From Desulfobacteraceae bacterium (GTDB lineage Bacteria; Desulfobacterota; Desulfobacteria; Desulfobacterales; JAABPS01), in NCBI GenBank assembly GCA_011391835.1, contig JAABPS010000032.1, positions 1-13,354 of the forward strand: a DNA stretch of 13,354 nucleotides, in the 5' to 3' direction. The stretch's first letter is position 1. Each line of letters opens with the position of its first letter. Under the pieces are notes generated by a model, which was not told the DNA's origin, did not search any database, and saw only the letters and a program-made list of their open reading frames with translations. Both the position numbers and the translations under genes were made by a program. This document shows positions 12,847-13,354 of this stretch, piece after piece.

Positions 12847-13354
12847 TTATACAATGTAGTAAACCGACGGACCTGTTCCCAAACTTGGTTTGCGCCGGAT
12901 CGAATAGCTTTCCTTTAACAGTTTTCTGACTTCGGACTCCGGATCACTCAGATCGCCAAACACAATCGCACCATTTGAAACTTCAGCGCACGCGGGCATT
13001 TTCCCAACAGCCAGACGTTCAGCGCAGAAATTACATTTTTCAACAACACCTTTTGTCCGTGTGGGAAATTCAGGGTTTATTTCTTCGATATAAGGTCTGG
13101 GATCCATGAAATTAAAACTCCGGGATCCATAGGGACAGGCTGCCATGCAGAACCGGCACCCGATACACCGATGAAAATCCATGATCACAATTCCGTCATC
13201 TCTTTTAAACGTAGCTTTTGTAGGACACACCCGGACACAGGGCGGATTTTCGCAGTGGTTGCAAAACACCAGGAATGGAAGATGCTCAGCCTTTTCATTA
13301 ACATACATATTATCTTCCATCGGAAAGGCGTGCTTAAATTCTTCTTTCCAGATC
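12847..13354 (-). CDS. dsrO: DsrO, iron-sulfur subunit of the DsrMKJOP complex (5' end outside the window)
   Basis: The frame stays open to the window edge (WKEEFKHAFP precedes the first internal ATG at 13320), so the N-terminus and the expected Tat signal are missing. Cysteine clusters are C-x2-C-x4-C-x3-C in CNHCENPPCVRVCP, C-x2-C-x2-C-x3-C in CIGCRFCMAACP, and a third set C-x2-C-x11-C in CNFC...PAC, with serine where a fourth cysteine might be expected (ACAEVS). PCVRVCPTKATFKRDDGIV and the C-terminal PSVYYIV fit DsrO. The protein is a periplasmic 4Fe-4S ferredoxin-like subunit that shuttles electrons with DsrP and the cytochrome DsrJ. Other NrfC/HybA-type relatives look similar; adjacency to a DsrP-like gene supports DsrO. 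Confidence 0.9.
   Translation of the reverse strand, partial: IWKEEFKHAFPMEDNMYVNEKAEHLPFLVFCNHCENPPCVRVCPTKATFKRDDGIVIMDFHRCIGCRFCMAACPYGSRSFNFMDPRPYIEEINPEFPTRTKGVVEKCNFCAERLAVGKMPACAEVSNGAIVFGDLSDPESEVRKLLKESYSIRRKPSLGTGPSVYYIV

Overview
The window comes from a sulfate- or sulfite-reducing bacterium, most likely a Desulfobacterota ('deltaproteobacterial') lineage. The evidence is the pair dsrO-dsrP at the right edge, which encodes two subunits of the DsrMKJOP membrane complex. It sits beside a housekeeping block (rplU, rpmA, obgE, proB, proA, nadD, rsfS, gpmI) whose order I associate with that group. Every convincing gene lies on the minus strand, so the reading order runs from high to low coordinates.

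Right part (about 4700-13354). dsrO enters from the edge, is followed by dsrP, and ends at a good intrinsic terminator (11577-11614). A new promoter (11519-11547) then starts a long, tightly packed operon: ribosomal proteins L21 and L27, the ribosome-assembly GTPase ObgE, the first two enzymes of proline synthesis, the NAD adenylyltransferase NadD, the ribosome silencing factor RsfS and cofactor-independent phosphoglycerate mutase. Several genes overlap by about 4 bp (rpmA/obgE, nadD/rsfS) or by 29 bp (obgE/proB), so translational coupling is likely. No intrinsic terminator was seen after gpmI.

Left part (1-4700) is an accessory island. It holds three short units, all in one orientation: a 67-residue protein overlapping a nucleotidyltransferase (4437-3849), an orphan periplasmic solute-binding protein with its own terminator (3549-1952), and a MntA/HepT-type antitoxin-toxin pair (924-305). 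Immediately upstream of each unit lies a copy of the same roughly 100 bp repeat (copies at 4578, 3632 and 958). Each copy carries an identical TTGACA-18 nt-TATACT promoter pointing into the unit. The spacer and flanks differ between copies while both hexamers are unchanged. One copy is fused to an IS91-type (HUH) transposase fragment. Another looks like an internally deleted version of that same element, keeping only its two ends. A decayed C-terminal piece of an IS91-type transposase, with two A-tract frameshifts and two look-alike 17 nt palindromes, occupies the left edge.

The most interesting reading is that the island was assembled by, or is being switched on by, a small IS91-related element that delivers a promoter. 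The alternating repeat-gene-repeat-gene layout resembles cassettes. No tRNA, rRNA or CRISPR array was found.
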